Below, piece after piece: positions 43,342 to 52,331 of a stretch of DNA of 64,000 bases. Every line of letters starts with the position of its first letter. The stretch's first letter is position 1. The position numbers and the translations under genes are program-made. Below the pieces are notes generated by a model. It had not been told where the DNA came from. It saw nothing but the letters and a program-made list of their open reading frames with translations, and made no database searches. Where the stretch lies: the NCBI RefSeq assembly GCF_024198175.1, contig NZ_JAJVKV010000007.1, positions 310,001-374,000 of the forward strand, given 5' to 3'. Origin of the DNA: Pyxidicoccus xibeiensis. GTDB taxonomy: Bacteria; Myxococcota; Myxococcia; Myxococcales; Myxococcaceae.

Positions 43342-43827
43342 TCAGGACTCCTGGGGCAGCAGCCGCAGCGCGCACGCCTGGGTCTGCGTGCTCATCAGGC
43401 ACGTCACCTCGAGGTCGGCGCCCTCCTCGGTGACGTCCAGCTTCCGGGATTCCTTGAGCGGGTCGAAGGTGGCCGGCACCGAGCGCTTCGCGCGGGGCTC
43501 GACCTCCACCTTCACGACAGTCCCGGACGGGAAGGCGAGCTCCAGGGAGCGCACCCGCGTGTCGGACGCCTTCACGTCCACCTGGCACGAGGCGCCGCGC
43601 TGCACCGTGAGGACGCCATTCGAGAAGATGCAATTCGTGGCCAGCTCTTTCGCCGTCACCGGGCGGGGCTTGAGGAAGCGCGCCCGCAGCTGCTGCGCCG
43701 TCTCCATGGGCTTCACCCGGTCCGGCGGCTCACTGGTGGCGCCGAACCCCACGCCGAGCACGTACAGCGCGACAATCGCGATGATGGCGAGGATGAGCAC
43801 GGCGTGGATGGGCTTCAGCTCGGGCAT
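43342..43827 (-). CDS. Single-span membrane protein at the end of the injection-system operon
   Basis: 161 residues. An N-terminal span (IHAVLILAIIAIVALYVLGVGFG) is followed by a ~130-residue extracytoplasmic beta-rich domain with three or four cysteines (ATNCIFSNG, RGASCQVDV, LEVTCLMSTQTQACAL). It is the twelfth and last gene of the minus-strand contractile injection operon, 15 bases after the Cys-rich membrane protein. A role in anchoring or priming the apparatus at a membrane is suggested only by position. No family recognised. Confidence 0.65.
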   Translation of the reverse strand: MPELKPIHAVLILAIIAIVALYVLGVGFGATSEPPDRVKPMETAQQLRARFLKPRPVTAKELATNCIFSNGVLTVQRGASCQVDVKASDTRVRSLELAFPSGTVVKVEVEPRAKRSVPATFDPLKESRKLDVTEEGADLEVTCLMSTQTQACALRLLPQES

Positions 43828-43842
43828 GGCTCGCGGTGCCGC

Positions 43843-44946
43843 CTAGGGAATCCGTCTCTGGAACTCGAGGTTCTGTTCGAGCTGCAGCTCCTTGACGGAC
43901 TCCAGCCGTTGCGGTGAGCCCATCAGCACGTCCTGGTTGATGCGGTGGTCCCTGACGATGACGCACCGGCCGGAGATACAGGTGCTGAAGGCCGGGCAGG
44001 GCGCGGGACACCGGGCCGGCACGGGCGCGGGCTTGCATCGCTCGTCACAGAAGCCGGACAGGCAGACCTCGTTCGTCGTGCACGGCTCCTTGTCGGGGAG
44101 CTGGCACAGCCGGGTGGGGCCGCACCGCGAGGGCGCGCGGCACTCCTCGTCGGAGTCACAGCGCCCGTCGTCGCGGTTGCACCGGCCGTCCGGCCGGCAG
44201 AAGAAGCTGGCGCAGTCGCGGTCGCTCCCACAGGCCTCCTTGGGCCTGAGCAGGCAGAGCTGTGAGCCGGGCACGGCCGCACACTTCAGCGGCCCCGGGC
44301 AGCTCGCGTCGCTCGTGCAGTTCTGTCCCAGCGCCAGCTCGCACTGCCCCTTCTGGCCGCAGAAGCCGGTGAGGCACACCGCCCCTCCGTCGCAGGGCTG
44401 CCCCTCCGCCACCAGGCACACGCCCCCGTCCGCCGCCGTGCAGGCCAGCCCCTTGTCACAGGTGCCCTCCGGGCAGGGCTCGTTCAGCGCCGGCCTCTCT
44501 TCGCCGCGCGAGGCGACGATGCCAATCACCGTCCCCAGGATGAGGACGATGCCCGCGGCCAGCGCGAGCCACAGCCAGGGAATGGCCTTCTTCGGGGGCG
44601 GCGTGGCCACCACCTCGAAGCCCGTGGAAGGACCCTCGGCATAGCGCTCGTCCGGGTCCGTCACGTCCACCACGAGCAGGTGGAAGGAGAGGCGGCCCGG
44701 CGGCGTCCCCGGAGGCGTGCGCACCTGCACGGTCAGCTGCTGCGTGCCGTCTGGAGCGAAGTCCCGCTCCTCACCGCCCTGGAGGGTGAACCACTCGGCC
44801 TTCGCGCCAGGGCCGGGCACCACCGAGACGCGCGCGCGCACGGCGGCGCGCAGGGCGTTGGACACCGTGAAGGCCATCTCCCCCCGGCCCGACGCGTCCA
44901 GACGGATGGAGTCCGTCACGGCGGTGATGTCGAAGGCGCGTGGCAT
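43843..44946 (-). CDS. Membrane protein with a Cys-rich domain in the injection-system operon
   Basis: 367 residues. The N-terminal ~110 are an Ig-like beta domain (FDITAVTDSIRLDASGRGEM). One membrane span (IPWLWLALAAGIVLILGTVIGIV) sits at ~118-143. The outer ~170 residues hold more than twenty cysteines in CxxxxxC/CSGFC-like units (CLTGFCGQKGQC, CASFFCRPDGRC). The last ~30 residues are a Cys-free amphipathic tail. ATG at 44946 overlaps the tail protein I stop. Such an anchored Cys-rich component is not part of the standard Afp/PVC set and may dock the baseplate to a membrane. Confidence 0.72.
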   Translation of the reverse strand: MPRAFDITAVTDSIRLDASGRGEMAFTVSNALRAAVRARVSVVPGPGAKAEWFTLQGGEERDFAPDGTQQLTVQVRTPPGTPPGRLSFHLLVVDVTDPDERYAEGPSTGFEVVATPPPKKAIPWLWLALAAGIVLILGTVIGIVASRGEERPALNEPCPEGTCDKGLACTAADGGVCLVAEGQPCDGGAVCLTGFCGQKGQCELALGQNCTSDASCPGPLKCAAVPGSQLCLLRPKEACGSDRDCASFFCRPDGRCNRDDGRCDSDEECRAPSRCGPTRLCQLPDKEPCTTNEVCLSGFCDERCKPAPVPARCPAPCPAFSTCISGRCVIVRDHRINQDVLMGSPQRLESVKELQLEQNLEFQRRIP

Positions 44947-45461
44947 CAACCCCCTCCCTTGGAGGACTGCGTGAATTGCAGCTCGTACGTGACGTAGGCG
45001 GGCTTCTCCCGCTCGATGATGCGCTCCAGCAGCAGCCGGTGGCTGGCCACCTCCGCGGGCGCGCGCACCCGCACGTGGAAGGGGCGCGGGCGGCCGTCCG
45101 GCCCCGGCACCAGCTCGTCCACCCCGAAGTCCGTGCGCCCGGTGGCGGTGGTGAGGAACAGGCGCAGGCCCCGCGCCGTGCCGCGCCACCGCGAAATCTC
45201 CACCGCCGCGGCCACCAGCTCGCGCAGGCGGCCCAGGCCCGTCGTCACCGGCAGGTCCATGCCCACCCAGCGGGCCAGGAAGGGCACGAAGCGGTCCGGC
45301 GCGCGGCGCGGGTCGAAGTGCGCCTCCAGCCGCGCGAGCACCGCCTCGCTGGGCGCGTGCAGCGCCTCCATCACCTCCAGCAGCGCGGCCAGCGGAGAGC
45401 CCGGCAGGGAGGTGCGCTGGAAGACGCCGGGGAGGAGGCGCTGGATGTCAGGGCTCCGCAT
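44946..45461 (-). CDS. Phage tail protein I-like baseplate component
   Basis: 171 residues matching the TIGR02242-type tail proteins: SPDIQRLLPGVFQRT at the start, FVPFLARWVGMDLP, LVAAAVEISRWRGTARGLRLFL in the core, and ERIIEREKPAYVTYEL at the end. In phage P2 and contractile injection systems this wedge protein sits next to baseplate J. It overlaps baseplate J by 14 bases and the next gene by four, so it is tightly coupled. Confidence 0.85.
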   Translation of the reverse strand: MRSPDIQRLLPGVFQRTSLPGSPLAALLEVMEALHAPSEAVLARLEAHFDPRRAPDRFVPFLARWVGMDLPVTTGLGRLRELVAAAVEISRWRGTARGLRLFLTTATGRTDFGVDELVPGPDGRPRPFHVRVRAPAEVASHRLLLERIIEREKPAYVTYELQFTQSSKGGG

Positions 45462-48039
45462 GGTCCGTCACCACCTCCAGCACGTGGGCGCCGGAGCAGA
45501 GGAGCCAGGTGGGCGGCAGCGTCACCTTCTCGGTGAACTCGCGCGTGGACACGGGCTCGTAGCGCTCACCGCCCACGACCTTGCGGAAGACCCCATCCGG
45601 GCCGCCCGCGAGCAGCGGCGAGCCCCCGGGCGGCGTGGCCAGCGCGGCCACGGGCTGGAAGAGGCGCTCGGCCTCGCGCAGGGGCAGGCCGCAGCCCACG
45701 TCCGGCTTGCGCCACGTCACCCCCGGGCGGCTGGAGTCCAGCCACAGCACGCCCACGCGGTGGCTGCCCGCGTACACGGTGGAGCCGCTGAAGGCCAGGG
45801 TGAGGCAGCTGCCGCCATCCCAGCCCTTGTCGAAGGGCCGCCACCCGTCCGGCGGGTCCGCCGTCCCCATCAGCTCCCAGCACAGGCAGCCCTTGCCGGG
45901 GTCCGCGCCACTGGCGGCGGCGAGCCCTGCCCACAGGAAGGACCGCGGCCCGTCGCGCTGCACCTCCAGCACGCGCACGTCCGCGCCGCGCGGGCCGATG
46001 GGACGGAAGGTGCCGCTGCGCCCACCGCCCGCCGAGAGGAAGACGCCGCGCGTGCCCATGGCCGCCACCGCGACGTTCACCGCGCCGCGCACGTCCGTCG
46101 TCGCCGCCACCGCGAAGAAGCCCAGGTCCTGGTTGGCCGGGTCCACCAGGACTTGAATGGGCGTGGCGCCGGCGCGGGCCACCAGCTCGAAGAGGCCCAC
46201 GCGCGTGGCCAGCAGCAGCACCGGCACGCCCTCGCGCTCGGCCCAGGCGATGTCCTCCACCGCGTCCAGCGTGTGCGTGAAGGGCTCCCACGTCTCACCG
46301 CAGTCGTAGGACAGGTGGATGCGGGAGCGCTTCGCGTCACTCGCCAGCCGCGCCGACACCGCGACGTAGCCCGGCCGCTGCGGGTGCGCCTCCACGGCGT
46401 CCACGTCCTCACCCGGGAAGAGGCCCGCCTTCTCCCAGCCGTCCGCGTCGTTCACCGTGCGGAACAGCGTCTCGCCACCGCCGGCATAGAAGGTCCCCGC
46501 CTGGAAATTATCCGCGGCCAGGGTGCGCACCTCCTGCGGCACCTCGTCCACCATGAGGCGCACCCGGTCCAGGTAGCTGACGCCCGGCTCGGCCAGCAGC
46601 GCGTCGTACACGTGCGAGGCCCGCAGCGCCTGGCCGAAGCGCCAGCCCTCCGGCTGCAGCGCCGAGGGTAGCGGCGTGAGGGTGCGGTGGAGCCGCTCGA
46701 CGAGGCGCGTGCGCAGCGCGGCGGTGTCCTCCTCGCGGTGAGCCACCACGCGCGCCTGCACGCGCACCGTCTTGTAGCGCGCCCACTCCACGTGACACGC
46801 GGTGCCCAGCGGCCGGCGCACGTCCAGCTCGGCATGGATGCGGGCGCGCGCATCCTCCGTCTCGTGCTCGCGCAGGGTGGCGTCGGTGATGCCCTCGCCC
46901 GCGGCGCCCTGCACGTCCGGTGGCAGGTGCGGCACCAGCAGCACCTCCACCGTGCCCGCGGGCGCGTGCGCCCACAGCTGCGCCAGGGTGACGGCCTTCG
47001 CGCGGGCCACCGCGCCGGAGCTGCGCAGCGCCAGGAGCTCGAAGTCTCCGGCGGTGACGGCCCGGCGCAGCGAGTGCAGCTCCTGCGGCCCGCGCAGCAG
47101 CGCGTTCTCCAGCGTCTCCGCGGGGCGGCCGCCCGTGGCGGGCCGGGGGTTGGTGACCTTCACGCCCGCAATCGGCGCCTTGAGCAGCTCCAGCGTGCCC
47201 GCGGCCACGTTGCCCGAGGCCCCGCCGCCGCGCCGGTACCACAGCCGGATTTCGCGGCCCGCGCCCGGCACCGCGGCCAGCGCGCGCGGCTCGCCCAGCT
47301 CCCCCGCCTCGCTCGCCAGGCGGGCCGAGGGCGCGAAGGTAATCACCCCCGTCATCCGGTCCACGAGGTAGGCGGGCTCGTCCGGCGCCAGCGCCGCGAA
47401 GTTGTCCACCTCGCGCCAGACGCGGTACGTGCGGCCCCCGTGGCGGCGGGCCGGGGCGCGCGCGTCCAGCTCGTCGGGGTCGGCCTCCACGCCCACCACC
47501 AGGTCCAGCGAGTCCCCCGTGGGCGCGACGATGGGCGGCCGCTTCGCCTGCACGGTGAGGCCCGGCTGGCCGGTGCCCTGCCCCACCAGCTCCGCGTCCA
47601 CCTGCTCGCAGTGGTAGGCGAGCACCTCCACCTCCGTGCTCCCGGGCGCCAGCGCCACCGAGTCCGCGGTGTGGAAGACCACGGGCTCCGCGCCGGCACC
47701 GGCACGCGCGAGGGTGACGGGCGTGCTGCGCGGAATCTCCACCGGCCGCTCGGCGGGGCGCGCCAGCGTGAAGCGCAGGCGGACGGAGGCGGCGGCGGGC
47801 GGCTGGAGGCGCACGCCCAGCAGGCGCAGGAACTCCACGTACGCCTTCTCCGGCAGCCGGTTGAGGCGGTACAGCATCGTCTCCGTCAGGTGGGAGAACA
47901 CCTCCACCAGCACCATGCCCGGGTCGTGGGGTGACAGGTCCGTCCAGTCCGGACACGAGGCCAGGATACGGGCGCGGGCCTGCTCCACGAGCTGCGCGAA
48001 GCCACGGTCATCCAGGCGGGGAGTCGGGAGCGACGTCAT
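45448..48039 (-). CDS. Baseplate J-like protein with a C-terminal Asp-box propeller
   Basis: 863 residues. The first ~500 match putative baseplate assembly proteins (TIGR02243/gpJ-like, Afp11 role): PCPDWTDLSPHDPGMVL-type start, HLTETMLYRLNRLPEKAYVEFL, and central LENALLRGPQELHSLRRAVTAGDFE. The last ~360 residues form repeats with an Asp-box, SYDCGETWEPF near 575, and similar units (FRTVNDADGWEKAG, WELMGTADPPDGW), which indicate a sialidase/BNR-type beta-propeller. Baseplate J usually lacks this, so it may give target binding. The start overlaps the gp25 stop. Confidence 0.85.
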   Translation of the reverse strand: MTSLPTPRLDDRGFAQLVEQARARILASCPDWTDLSPHDPGMVLVEVFSHLTETMLYRLNRLPEKAYVEFLRLLGVRLQPPAAASVRLRFTLARPAERPVEIPRSTPVTLARAGAGAEPVVFHTADSVALAPGSTEVEVLAYHCEQVDAELVGQGTGQPGLTVQAKRPPIVAPTGDSLDLVVGVEADPDELDARAPARRHGGRTYRVWREVDNFAALAPDEPAYLVDRMTGVITFAPSARLASEAGELGEPRALAAVPGAGREIRLWYRRGGGASGNVAAGTLELLKAPIAGVKVTNPRPATGGRPAETLENALLRGPQELHSLRRAVTAGDFELLALRSSGAVARAKAVTLAQLWAHAPAGTVEVLLVPHLPPDVQGAAGEGITDATLREHETEDARARIHAELDVRRPLGTACHVEWARYKTVRVQARVVAHREEDTAALRTRLVERLHRTLTPLPSALQPEGWRFGQALRASHVYDALLAEPGVSYLDRVRLMVDEVPQEVRTLAADNFQAGTFYAGGGETLFRTVNDADGWEKAGLFPGEDVDAVEAHPQRPGYVAVSARLASDAKRSRIHLSYDCGETWEPFTHTLDAVEDIAWAEREGVPVLLLATRVGLFELVARAGATPIQVLVDPANQDLGFFAVAATTDVRGAVNVAVAAMGTRGVFLSAGGGRSGTFRPIGPRGADVRVLEVQRDGPRSFLWAGLAAASGADPGKGCLCWELMGTADPPDGWRPFDKGWDGGSCLTLAFSGSTVYAGSHRVGVLWLDSSRPGVTWRKPDVGCGLPLREAERLFQPVAALATPPGGSPLLAGGPDGVFRKVVGGERYEPVSTREFTEKVTLPPTWLLCSGAHVLEVVTDHAEP

Positions 48040-48464
48040 GACGGGCCTCCCGCGAGCGAGAAGGGATATGCCAGCCGCTCGGAGCGGCCGGTGGCGCGCA
48101 CGCGGTACTCCAGCGTGACGTCCAGCCGGTAGGGGTCTTCCGCGCTGCGCGTGGCGTCCAGGTGGAGCACCTGGATGCGCGGCTCCCAGCGCTCCAGCGC
48201 GCGGCGCACGTAGTGGATGGCGAGGCCGGCGGTGGTGTCGTCGTTGTTGGCGAAGAGCAGCCGGTGCAGCTCGCAGCCGTAGTCCGGGCGCATGACGCGC
48301 TCGCCGGGCGTGGTGGTGAGCAGCAGCAGCACCGCCTGGCGGATGGCGGCGTGCTCCTCCACCATCTCCGCGCGGCCGGTGGGGGCCAGGCGCAGCCCGG
48401 AGTGCTCCAGCATCTCGAAGTCAGGGTGCACGAAGCGCCAGGTGCGATAGCGGGGGGCGCTCAT
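48036..48464 (-). CDS. gp25/GPW-family baseplate protein
   Basis: 142 residues. The gp25-like lysozyme-fold signature without catalytic activity is clear: AAIRQAVLLLLTTTPGERVMRPDYGCELHRLLF (key residues PGER, MRPDYG). Ends with strands VTLEYRVRATGRSER. Equivalent to Afp9, it forms the baseplate hub-wedge contact. It overlaps the PAAR-like gene and baseplate J by four bases each. Confidence 0.9.
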   Translation of the reverse strand: MSAPRYRTWRFVHPDFEMLEHSGLRLAPTGRAEMVEEHAAIRQAVLLLLTTTPGERVMRPDYGCELHRLLFANNDDTTAGLAIHYVRRALERWEPRIQVLHLDATRSAEDPYRLDVTLEYRVRATGRSERLAYPFSLAGGPS

Positions 48465-48802
48465 GCAGCCTCCGTCACGAGCGTCTGCCCGGGGGCGTTG
48501 ACCTTGTACTTCACCGTGCCGGGCGGGGTGCCGTCCGTCAGCCCCTGCAGCGAGTCGAGGACGACGGCCTTGCCCTCCACCGTCACCCAGGTGGAGTACC
48601 CCTTCTGCACCGCCAGCGTGGAGGTGCAGGGCTTGATGGTGGGGCCGATGTTGGGGCACCCACCGATGGGACGGCCCTCCGGGTCCGCGCGCACCAGCAC
48701 GGGCCGGCCCTCCACCGTCACCAGGGACTGCGAGTGGATGATTCCCACCCGGCCCAGCTCGTGGGCGCACACCACCAGCGCATCCACCGTCAGGACTCGC
48801 AT
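48461..48802 (-). CDS. PAAR-like spike tip protein
   Basis: 113 residues. It has a short N-terminal beta region, IGGCPNIGPTIKPCTSTLAV with two cysteines that could hold a metal, and then KGYSTWVTVEGKAVVLDSLQGLTDG and VKYKVNAPGQTLV. This fits the PAAR-like tips (Afp10 role) that sharpen VgrG-type spikes. It lies directly after the spike gene, the expected neighbour, and its ATG-side overlaps the spike stop region. Family assignment rests on size, strands and context. Confidence 0.7.
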   Translation of the reverse strand: MRVLTVDALVVCAHELGRVGIIHSQSLVTVEGRPVLVRADPEGRPIGGCPNIGPTIKPCTSTLAVQKGYSTWVTVEGKAVVLDSLQGLTDGTPPGTVKYKVNAPGQTLVTEAA

Positions 48803-50320
48803 TCACCCTCTCCGGAAGTCGATGGAGCGCCCGCGGATGACCACGTCCTGGCCGGGCGCCTCCAGGTCCAGCGCCACCTTGGCGTGCAGCCTCACGCGGT
48901 CCGGGGTCAGCTCCAGGTAGCTGCCCGTGCCGTCCTCGAGCCGCAGCGTGCGGCCCTCGTCGTCCAGCCTCAGCTTGTGCCCGCCCGGCGTCAGCAGCGT
49001 GTAGCGCCGCACCGAGCCGCCCTCCACGCCCGCGTCCGGAGGGCCGTCCCCTCCGTAGAGGCCGCCCACCACCACGCCGCGCGCCGGGTCCTCGCCGCCC
49101 AGCACCAGCAGCACCGTGTCCTCCACGTCCGGCAGCAGCATCAGCCCCTTGCCGGAGCCGCCGCCCGCCGCCAGCACCTGCATCCAGTCCGTCTCCACGC
49201 CGCCGTACGCGGGCAGCGTGGCGCGCACGCGGCCCTTGCCGTCCGGGTCGTCCACGCGGCTGACCACGCCCAGCGTCACCGCCGAGCCCCGCGTGCGCAC
49301 GCGGCGGGGCGGAGGCTCGGAGGACAGCTCGGAGACGAAGCCGTGCCGCGCGTCCACGCGATGGGTGACGGCGGTGAGCACATAGCGGCCCGCCACGGCG
49401 GCGGCCACCCCGCGCACGTCCACGCGGGCCCCGGGCTTGAGCCGCGCGTCGCCCTCCGCCACGGCGGTGAGCACCACCTCCCGGGCGCTGCGGTAATCCA
49501 GCTCCGCCTGGGCCACGGCCTCGAGGTGGGGAATGCCCTCGGCCGCCTCGTCGACCAGCGAGCGCAGGGGCTCGCCGCCCACCTGCGCGGGGGAGACCTC
49601 CGCATCCACGTCGCGTCCCACCCGGGGCGCATCCGCGCGGCCGGTGTGGGCCTCTGCGCGCAGCGCGTCCCAGCCCTCCGCGCCGACCTCGCGGCAGGCC
49701 GCGTCGCCATTCACCTCGACGGTGGCCTCCAGCAGCGACTCGCCGAGGAGCAGCGGAATGACGGTTCCTTCCCCCTCCAGCGTCACCAGCCGCAGCGTGT
49801 CTCCGTCCAGCACGGGGTAGAGGCCGCAGCGGTCCGCGTACTCCACGAGGAAGTCCAGGTCCGTCTGGCCATGCTGGATGAGGTGGCGCCACAGCGGCCC
49901 CGGCGCCGCCGCGCGGGCGGAGAGGCCCACGCCCGAGGCCAGCTCGCGCGCCAGGTCCTCCAGCGTCACCTGCACGTGGGCGCGCACCGGCTGGCGCTTG
50001 CGCAGGCGGTGGAGCAGGTCATAGGCACGCACGCGCACCTCGCGCGCCCCGCCCGTGGCGTGGACGTACTCCACGGCCGTCACCTCGCCACGGAAGAGGT
50101 CCTCGGTGCCCGCGGCGGCGGCCACGCGCAGGGCCGTGCCCGGTGGAAGGCCCGCGGAGGCGAGGGTGCCCTTCGGGTCGGTGAAGACGAGCTCGCACTG
50201 CGCGGGCACCGCCAGCCGCTGCTGGACGCGCACGGAGGAGAGGGCGCGCAGGTCCGCCGCGGGCAGCAGCGAGCCGTCCGTCTCGATGCGCAGCTCTGGC
50301 AGCCCCCGCATGTGGCTCAC
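48803..50320 (-). CDS. VgrG/gpD-like spike protein
   Basis: 505 residues. The N-terminal two-thirds are a phage late control D (gp27-like) hub: LPELRIETDGSLLPAADLRALSSVRV-type start (key LSSVRVQQ), FRGEVTAVEYVH, VRAYDLLHRLRKRQPV. An OB-fold region (GVVSRVDDPDGKGRVRATLP, with WMQVLAAGGGSGKGLMLLPDVEDTVLL) is characteristic of VgrG/gp5. The C-terminus has short spike-forming beta repeats. It fills the Afp8 role. GTG at 50320 overlaps the preceding TGA and has GGAGGG four bases upstream; ATG at 50311 is the alternative. Confidence 0.87.
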   Translation of the reverse strand: MSHMRGLPELRIETDGSLLPAADLRALSSVRVQQRLAVPAQCELVFTDPKGTLASAGLPPGTALRVAAAAGTEDLFRGEVTAVEYVHATGGAREVRVRAYDLLHRLRKRQPVRAHVQVTLEDLARELASGVGLSARAAAPGPLWRHLIQHGQTDLDFLVEYADRCGLYPVLDGDTLRLVTLEGEGTVIPLLLGESLLEATVEVNGDAACREVGAEGWDALRAEAHTGRADAPRVGRDVDAEVSPAQVGGEPLRSLVDEAAEGIPHLEAVAQAELDYRSAREVVLTAVAEGDARLKPGARVDVRGVAAAVAGRYVLTAVTHRVDARHGFVSELSSEPPPRRVRTRGSAVTLGVVSRVDDPDGKGRVRATLPAYGGVETDWMQVLAAGGGSGKGLMLLPDVEDTVLLVLGGEDPARGVVVGGLYGGDGPPDAGVEGGSVRRYTLLTPGGHKLRLDDEGRTLRLEDGTGSYLELTPDRVRLHAKVALDLEAPGQDVVIRGRSIDFRRG

Positions 50321-51075
50321 ATCACCCTCCGGAGCGCCTCGGCGGTGGGCAGCCGCAGCACCAACCCCGCCGGAAGATTGTTGGGGTCCGTGATGCCATT
50401 GAGCGCGGCGATGAGGCGCCACAGCGACGGGTCGCCGTAGCGCTGGTACGCGATTTCATCCAGGCGCTGGCCGGTGGGGGCGCCCTCCCCTCCCTCCGCT
50501 TCCTCGTCGCCCGCGCCGAGCACGGTGTGGGCCTCGTAGTCCTCCGGGGTCAGCGCCGCGGCCACGGCGTCCGGGTCAGGCGGCTCCTGGGAGAGCACGG
50601 GCGCGGGAGTGCCGGACTCGTCCTCCACGCGCAGCAGGCGCATCCGCAGCCACGAGCGCCGGGGCGCGCCGGTGGAGGCGAAGTGCTCCAGTCGCTCGGC
50701 CACGGCGGCCACCACGCACAGGTAGTTGCCCCGCTTGCCCCACACCAGCCGCGCCAGCGAAGGGCGCATGCTGCCGTCCTCGCGCAGGCCGTTCTCCGCC
50801 AGCTTCCAGAGCGGCTCGGTGAGGTCTCGCACGTCCTCCGTCTGGAGCGTGGAGCCCGACAGCGCCACGTCGAAGAGCAGGTCCAGCGTCAGCTCGGTGC
50901 TGCCTCCGCCAGTGAAGAGGAGCGGATCGTCCCCGGGCCCGCCCCAGGGCAGCGAGCCGCCCAGCGCGCGCCTCGGCCGCAGGCCCGCCACCCGGCGCAT
51001 GACGAGCGTCTCCGGGTTGAGCAGACACCCGATGCGCTCGCCGCTCGGCTCGATGAGGAAGGCCACGCGCTCCAT
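50317..51075 (-). CDS. LysM-containing CIS tube/baseplate protein
   Basis: 252 residues. The N-terminal part (VAFLIEPSGERIGCLLNPETLVMRR, with key PSGERI and LNPE) is typical of the CIS_tube/Afp7 family. A C-terminal LysM-like segment reads RLDEIAYQRYGDPSLWRLIAALNGITDP and LRLP, as in phage gp53/LysM baseplate proteins. It joins the spike to the inner tube. TGATG links it to the preceding gene, and it overlaps the spike gene by four bases. Confidence 0.87.
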   Translation of the reverse strand: MERVAFLIEPSGERIGCLLNPETLVMRRVAGLRPRRALGGSLPWGGPGDDPLLFTGGGSTELTLDLLFDVALSGSTLQTEDVRDLTEPLWKLAENGLREDGSMRPSLARLVWGKRGNYLCVVAAVAERLEHFASTGAPRRSWLRMRLLRVEDESGTPAPVLSQEPPDPDAVAAALTPEDYEAHTVLGAGDEEAEGGEGAPTGQRLDEIAYQRYGDPSLWRLIAALNGITDPNNLPAGLVLRLPTAEALRRVM

Positions 51076-52331
51076 CACTCGCCTCGCTGTTCACGGTCCA
51101 GCCGGCGCAGCCGCTCCCACTGGCGCAGCTCCGTCGCCACTTCCACGTTCTCCTCGGGTGGGGCCGGAGGCAGCTCGGGCCAGGGGTGCGCAGGCTCGGA
51201 CGCCGGGGCGCCTCCGGTGGAGCGAGCCTCACCCTCCAGGCTGGGGAAGCCCTGGGGCGTGACGGGCGCGACAGGCACGGGCACGACGGGCACGACGGGC
51301 ACGGGCGAGGATGCCGAGGCCGCCGGCTCGCGGACGCCCCACGGCAGGTGGGACTGGGCGCCCGCCCAGGCGTCGTCGTCCACCGAGAAGGTGACGCGGT
51401 TGCGAGGCGCCTCCCTGTCCTCCATGCGTGAAACAGCGCCATTCCCCTCCCCGACCGAGGGCCGTGGCCGGGGAACCGTCACCGGAGGGAGCATCGATAT
51501 GAGCTCCGTGAGGGTGCGCTCCTCCTCGGGCAGGAGGGGAACGGCGCGAAGCTCGCGCGGAGAGGGCTCATCCGCGAAGGCGGGAAGGTCATCCCAACGG
51601 GAGCGCCGGGCAGGTGTGCCGTTCTCGGAGCGAGGCGCAGGTGGCGCCGCGCGCGCGGGCCCCGCCACCGGCGAAGGCCGCGACGTGAAGGCCGCGGGCA
51701 GCTCCAGCCCGAGCCCCCAGGAGGACTCCTGCCGCATGGGCGGCACCGCGTCCGGCCCGGGCTCCGGGCGCGCCTCCCCCGTCCTCGTCGGCAGCGGCGC
51801 GGGAGCAGGCGGCGGCTCCGGAGCACGAGCTGCGCCCACGGCCCCGACGGGCACCGGTGCCTCGGAGCGGGCGTCCCGTCTCACCTCGACGTCATGCTCA
51901 CGCTGGGGAGGCTCGGGCCGCATCACGGGGTGGAGCTCCTTCACGGCCGTGCGTGCGAAGGGCAGCGCGCCCGGCCGCGGGCTGGCGACCCGGGGCCTCG
52001 GAGGCGCGCGGCCCTCGCGCGTCATTCCCTCCAGCAGGTGGGGCGCGCGGCGCTTCACGCGGGCCTCCCAGTCCGCGGCCGCGCCGCGCTGGCGCGCCTG
52101 GACGTCCCGGAGCCAGCGCTCCTCCAGCGCCTCCACGGAGCTGCCCGCGGCCCCCGTCGCTTCGTTGCCGGCGTCCTTCGGCGCGGCCGGCGTGGGGCCC
52201 GGAGCCTCCGGACGCGGCACAGCCGCCGTGCGCGCCTCCTCGGAGAGCACGGCCTCCGCCCACGCCTTCACCGTCCGGGCCACGGCGCGCACCCAGGCGC
52301 CGCGCCACCAGGTCTGGGAGGTCTCAGCCAC
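51075..52331 (-). CDS. Proline-rich protein of unknown function in the injection-system operon
   Basis: 418 residues, starting at a GTG inside the tube gene's end. The first ~100 residues are helical (SSVEALEERWLRDVQARQRG). Residues ~110-400 are Pro/Arg/Ala-rich, low complexity and probably disordered, with a Val-Pro stretch (SSPVPVVPVVPVPVAPV), and a helical end (LRQWERLRRLDREQ) follows. It lies between tube and LysM genes where Afp5/Afp6-like genes usually sit. It resembles neither, and it is too short and too disordered for a typical tape measure. Confidence 0.65.
   Translation of the reverse strand: MAETSQTWWRGAWVRAVARTVKAWAEAVLSEEARTAAVPRPEAPGPTPAAPKDAGNEATGAAGSSVEALEERWLRDVQARQRGAAADWEARVKRRAPHLLEGMTREGRAPPRPRVASPRPGALPFARTAVKELHPVMRPEPPQREHDVEVRRDARSEAPVPVGAVGAARAPEPPPAPAPLPTRTGEARPEPGPDAVPPMRQESSWGLGLELPAAFTSRPSPVAGPARAAPPAPRSENGTPARRSRWDDLPAFADEPSPRELRAVPLLPEEERTLTELISMLPPVTVPRPRPSVGEGNGAVSRMEDREAPRNRVTFSVDDDAWAGAQSHLPWGVREPAASASSPVPVVPVVPVPVAPVTPQGFPSLEGEARSTGGAPASEPAHPWPELPPAPPEENVEVATELRQWERLRRLDREQRGE

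Noticed and set aside
45016-46671. A 551-residue plus-strand frame opposite baseplate J
   Set aside because: It is contained in the minus-strand injection operon, where overlaps and conserved baseplate motifs leave no doubt about the coding strand.
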